Source: Photobacterium sanctipauli (lineage in GTDB: Bacteria; Pseudomonadota; Gammaproteobacteria; Enterobacterales; Vibrionaceae). Taken from it: a stretch of 64,000 nt of DNA. Positions 63,365-64,000 of the stretch are shown here, piece after piece. Each line of letters begins with the position of its first letter. Positions within the stretch are counted from its first letter, which is position 1. Both the position numbers and the translations under genes were made by a program. Where the stretch lies: positions 452,245 through 516,244 of the forward strand of contig NZ_PYMA01000003.1 in NCBI RefSeq assembly GCF_003026495.1, in the 5' to 3' direction. Under the pieces are notes generated by a model that saw nothing but the letters and a program-made list of their open reading frames with translations, ran no database searches and was not told the DNA's origin.

Positions 63365-63649
63365 ATGACAAACAAGAAGAAACGTATTATCCATTCTCCT
63401 GAATTTAAAGCAGAAGCCCTTAAACTGGCAGAGAAAGTGGGAGTAGCTGCGGCAGCAAGGCAGCTCTCTTTACATGAATCCCAGATATACGGTTGGCGCA
63501 AAGCAGCAAAGAAAGACACCTGTACCAGCCAGCGAGAAAGAGAACTAGCCGCAGAGGTCGCTAAGCTAAAAAGGCAGTTGGCCGAGCAAGCTGAAGAGCT
63601 AGATATCGTAAAAAAGGCCGCCACCTACTTCGCGAAAAATCTAAAGTAG
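63365..63649 (+). CDS. IS3-family transposase OrfA
   Basis: 94 residues. The helix-turn-helix of the HTH_Tnp_1/IS3 OrfA type (KRIIHSPEFKAEALKLAEKVGVAAAARQLSLHESQIYGWRKA) is followed by a leucine-zipper-like coiled coil (ELAAEVAKLKRQLAEQAEELDIVKKAATYF). GAGGTG precedes the ATG. Near its 3' end, at 63610-63616, lies A-AAA-AAG, the classical -1 slippery heptamer in the right frame for making the OrfAB fusion transposase. Confidence 0.92.
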   Translation: MTNKKKRIIHSPEFKAEALKLAEKVGVAAAARQLSLHESQIYGWRKAAKKDTCTSQRERELAAEVAKLKRQLAEQAEELDIVKKAATYFAKNLK

Positions 63650-64000
63650 ATTGCTACGAATTTATGCTCGAACACCTGCTGTACTTCAGTGTTACCCGTA
63701 TGGCTAAGGTGTTCGGGGTATCTCGGAGTGGGTTTTATTACTGGATTAAGCATCGCTATAAGGCCTGCCAGCGGAAAGCGGTTCGCCAAGTGCTTGATAC
63801 AAAGGTCAAAGAGGCTTTCGATAATAGCAAGGGCCGTGATGGCTCGAGACGCATCCAGAAAGAATTGGCAGAGAACGGTGATAACCATAATGTTAAAACC
63901 ATTGCCGCCAGTATGAAGCGTCAGGATTTAATACCGAAAGCCGCACGCAAGTTTAAGTGTACAACGGACAGCAAGCATAAAATGCCTGTCGCTCCGAACC
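63616..64000 (+). CDS. IS3-family transposase OrfB (partial, reached by -1 frameshift)
   Basis: The -1 frame is open from the slippery site at 63610-63616 to the window end. It encodes the OrfB N-terminal region: VTRMAKVFGVSRSGFYYWIKH, then the HTH_21-like KVKEAFDNSKGRDGSRRIQKELAENG and a basic segment (KRQDLIPKAARKFK) that precedes the DDE integrase core. The catalytic core lies beyond the window. The first ATG in the frame is at 63664, so a separate OrfB product is also possible. Confidence 0.88.

Larger units (their letters stand above)
63303..64000 (+). mobile_element. IS3-family insertion sequence (left part)
   Basis: The left end is placed at about 63303 (TGATCCGCACCAGCAG..., with TTTTGGACACCG following), where the interrupted gene's reading frame stops making sense. 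orfA starts 60 nt in, orfB follows in the -1 frame, and the element runs past the window. The exact terminus needs the right end or an intact empty site. Confidence 0.75.

Noticed and set aside
63304..63624. N-terminal extension of the minus-strand gene at 62599
   Set aside because: This part is the antisense of transposase orfA; the gene is really cut at the IS boundary.

Overview
The window reads as chromosomal DNA of a marine gammaproteobacterium of the Vibrionaceae, most like Photobacterium. The reasons are a tnaC-tnaA tryptophanase operon with a TnaC-type leader peptide, E. coli-like KdgR, KduD, DeoD, TalB and Tkt proteins, Vibrio-type small lipoproteins (NlpE, DUF2799, DUF3012, DUF3016), and dispersed intergenic repeats of a kind common in this family. 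Genus is inferred from gene content only. Coding density is high, and one insertion sequence lies at the right edge.

Layout. 0-15 kb: end of a ferredoxin-domain reductase, a PEP-CTERM-like secreted protein, an NlpE lipoprotein, tnaC-tnaA, a small zinc-ribbon protein, an M23 murein endopeptidase, a Gre-like factor with a secreted partner, two small membrane proteins, a second PEP-CTERM protein, a LysR/NAT/AzoR group, a DUF2799 lipoprotein, tRNA-Ser(UGA) with two relic tRNA-tail/terminator modules, a YeeN/YebC protein and a FetAB-like ABC pair. 15-31 kb: a very large AsmA-family protein; a compact operon of two ATP-grasp ligases plus a cytosolic M14 carboxypeptidase, divergent from an M20 (carboxypeptidase G2-like) peptidase; a REC-REC-GGDEF protein, a GNAT acetyltransferase and an ABC exporter. 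31-44 kb: a large lipoprotein, a zinc-ribbon protein, HypT-like LysR-iadA-dcuC (dcuC frameshifted), then a KdgR-controlled ketodeoxyuronate pathway (RpiB-like isomerase, TIM-barrel isomerase, YgjV, KduD, KdgR, KdgK, Eda). 44-53 kb: a DUF3012 lipoprotein, an outer-membrane barrel, an amidohydrolase-like lipoprotein that has lost metal ligands, xapX-deoD, a transposase-derived-looking zinc-ribbon protein, a hybrid histidine kinase and a DUF3016 protein. 53-62.5 kb: talB, tkt, then cmtB-cmtA-yggP-yggD-yggC-PHP, the same neighbourhood as E. coli tktA/cmtAB/ygg except that a PHP hydrolase stands where a phosphatase gene (yggF) would be expected. 62.6-64 kb: a ketosynthase-like gene cut by an IS3-family element whose orfB runs off the window.

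How the genes work together. The uronate block should turn 4-deoxy-5-ketouronate into pyruvate and glyceraldehyde-3-phosphate: isomerase, KduD, KdgK, Eda, with KdgR acting at TGAAA-N5-TTTCA palindromes found in three intergenic regions. The cmt/ygg block should import and phosphorylate a polyol-like sugar, oxidise it and feed the pentose phosphate enzymes encoded beside it. The least explained system is the ATP-grasp/M14/M20 cluster (19.6-26.1 kb): two amide-bond-forming ligases beside two peptide-cleaving enzymes, with no recognisable precursor gene.
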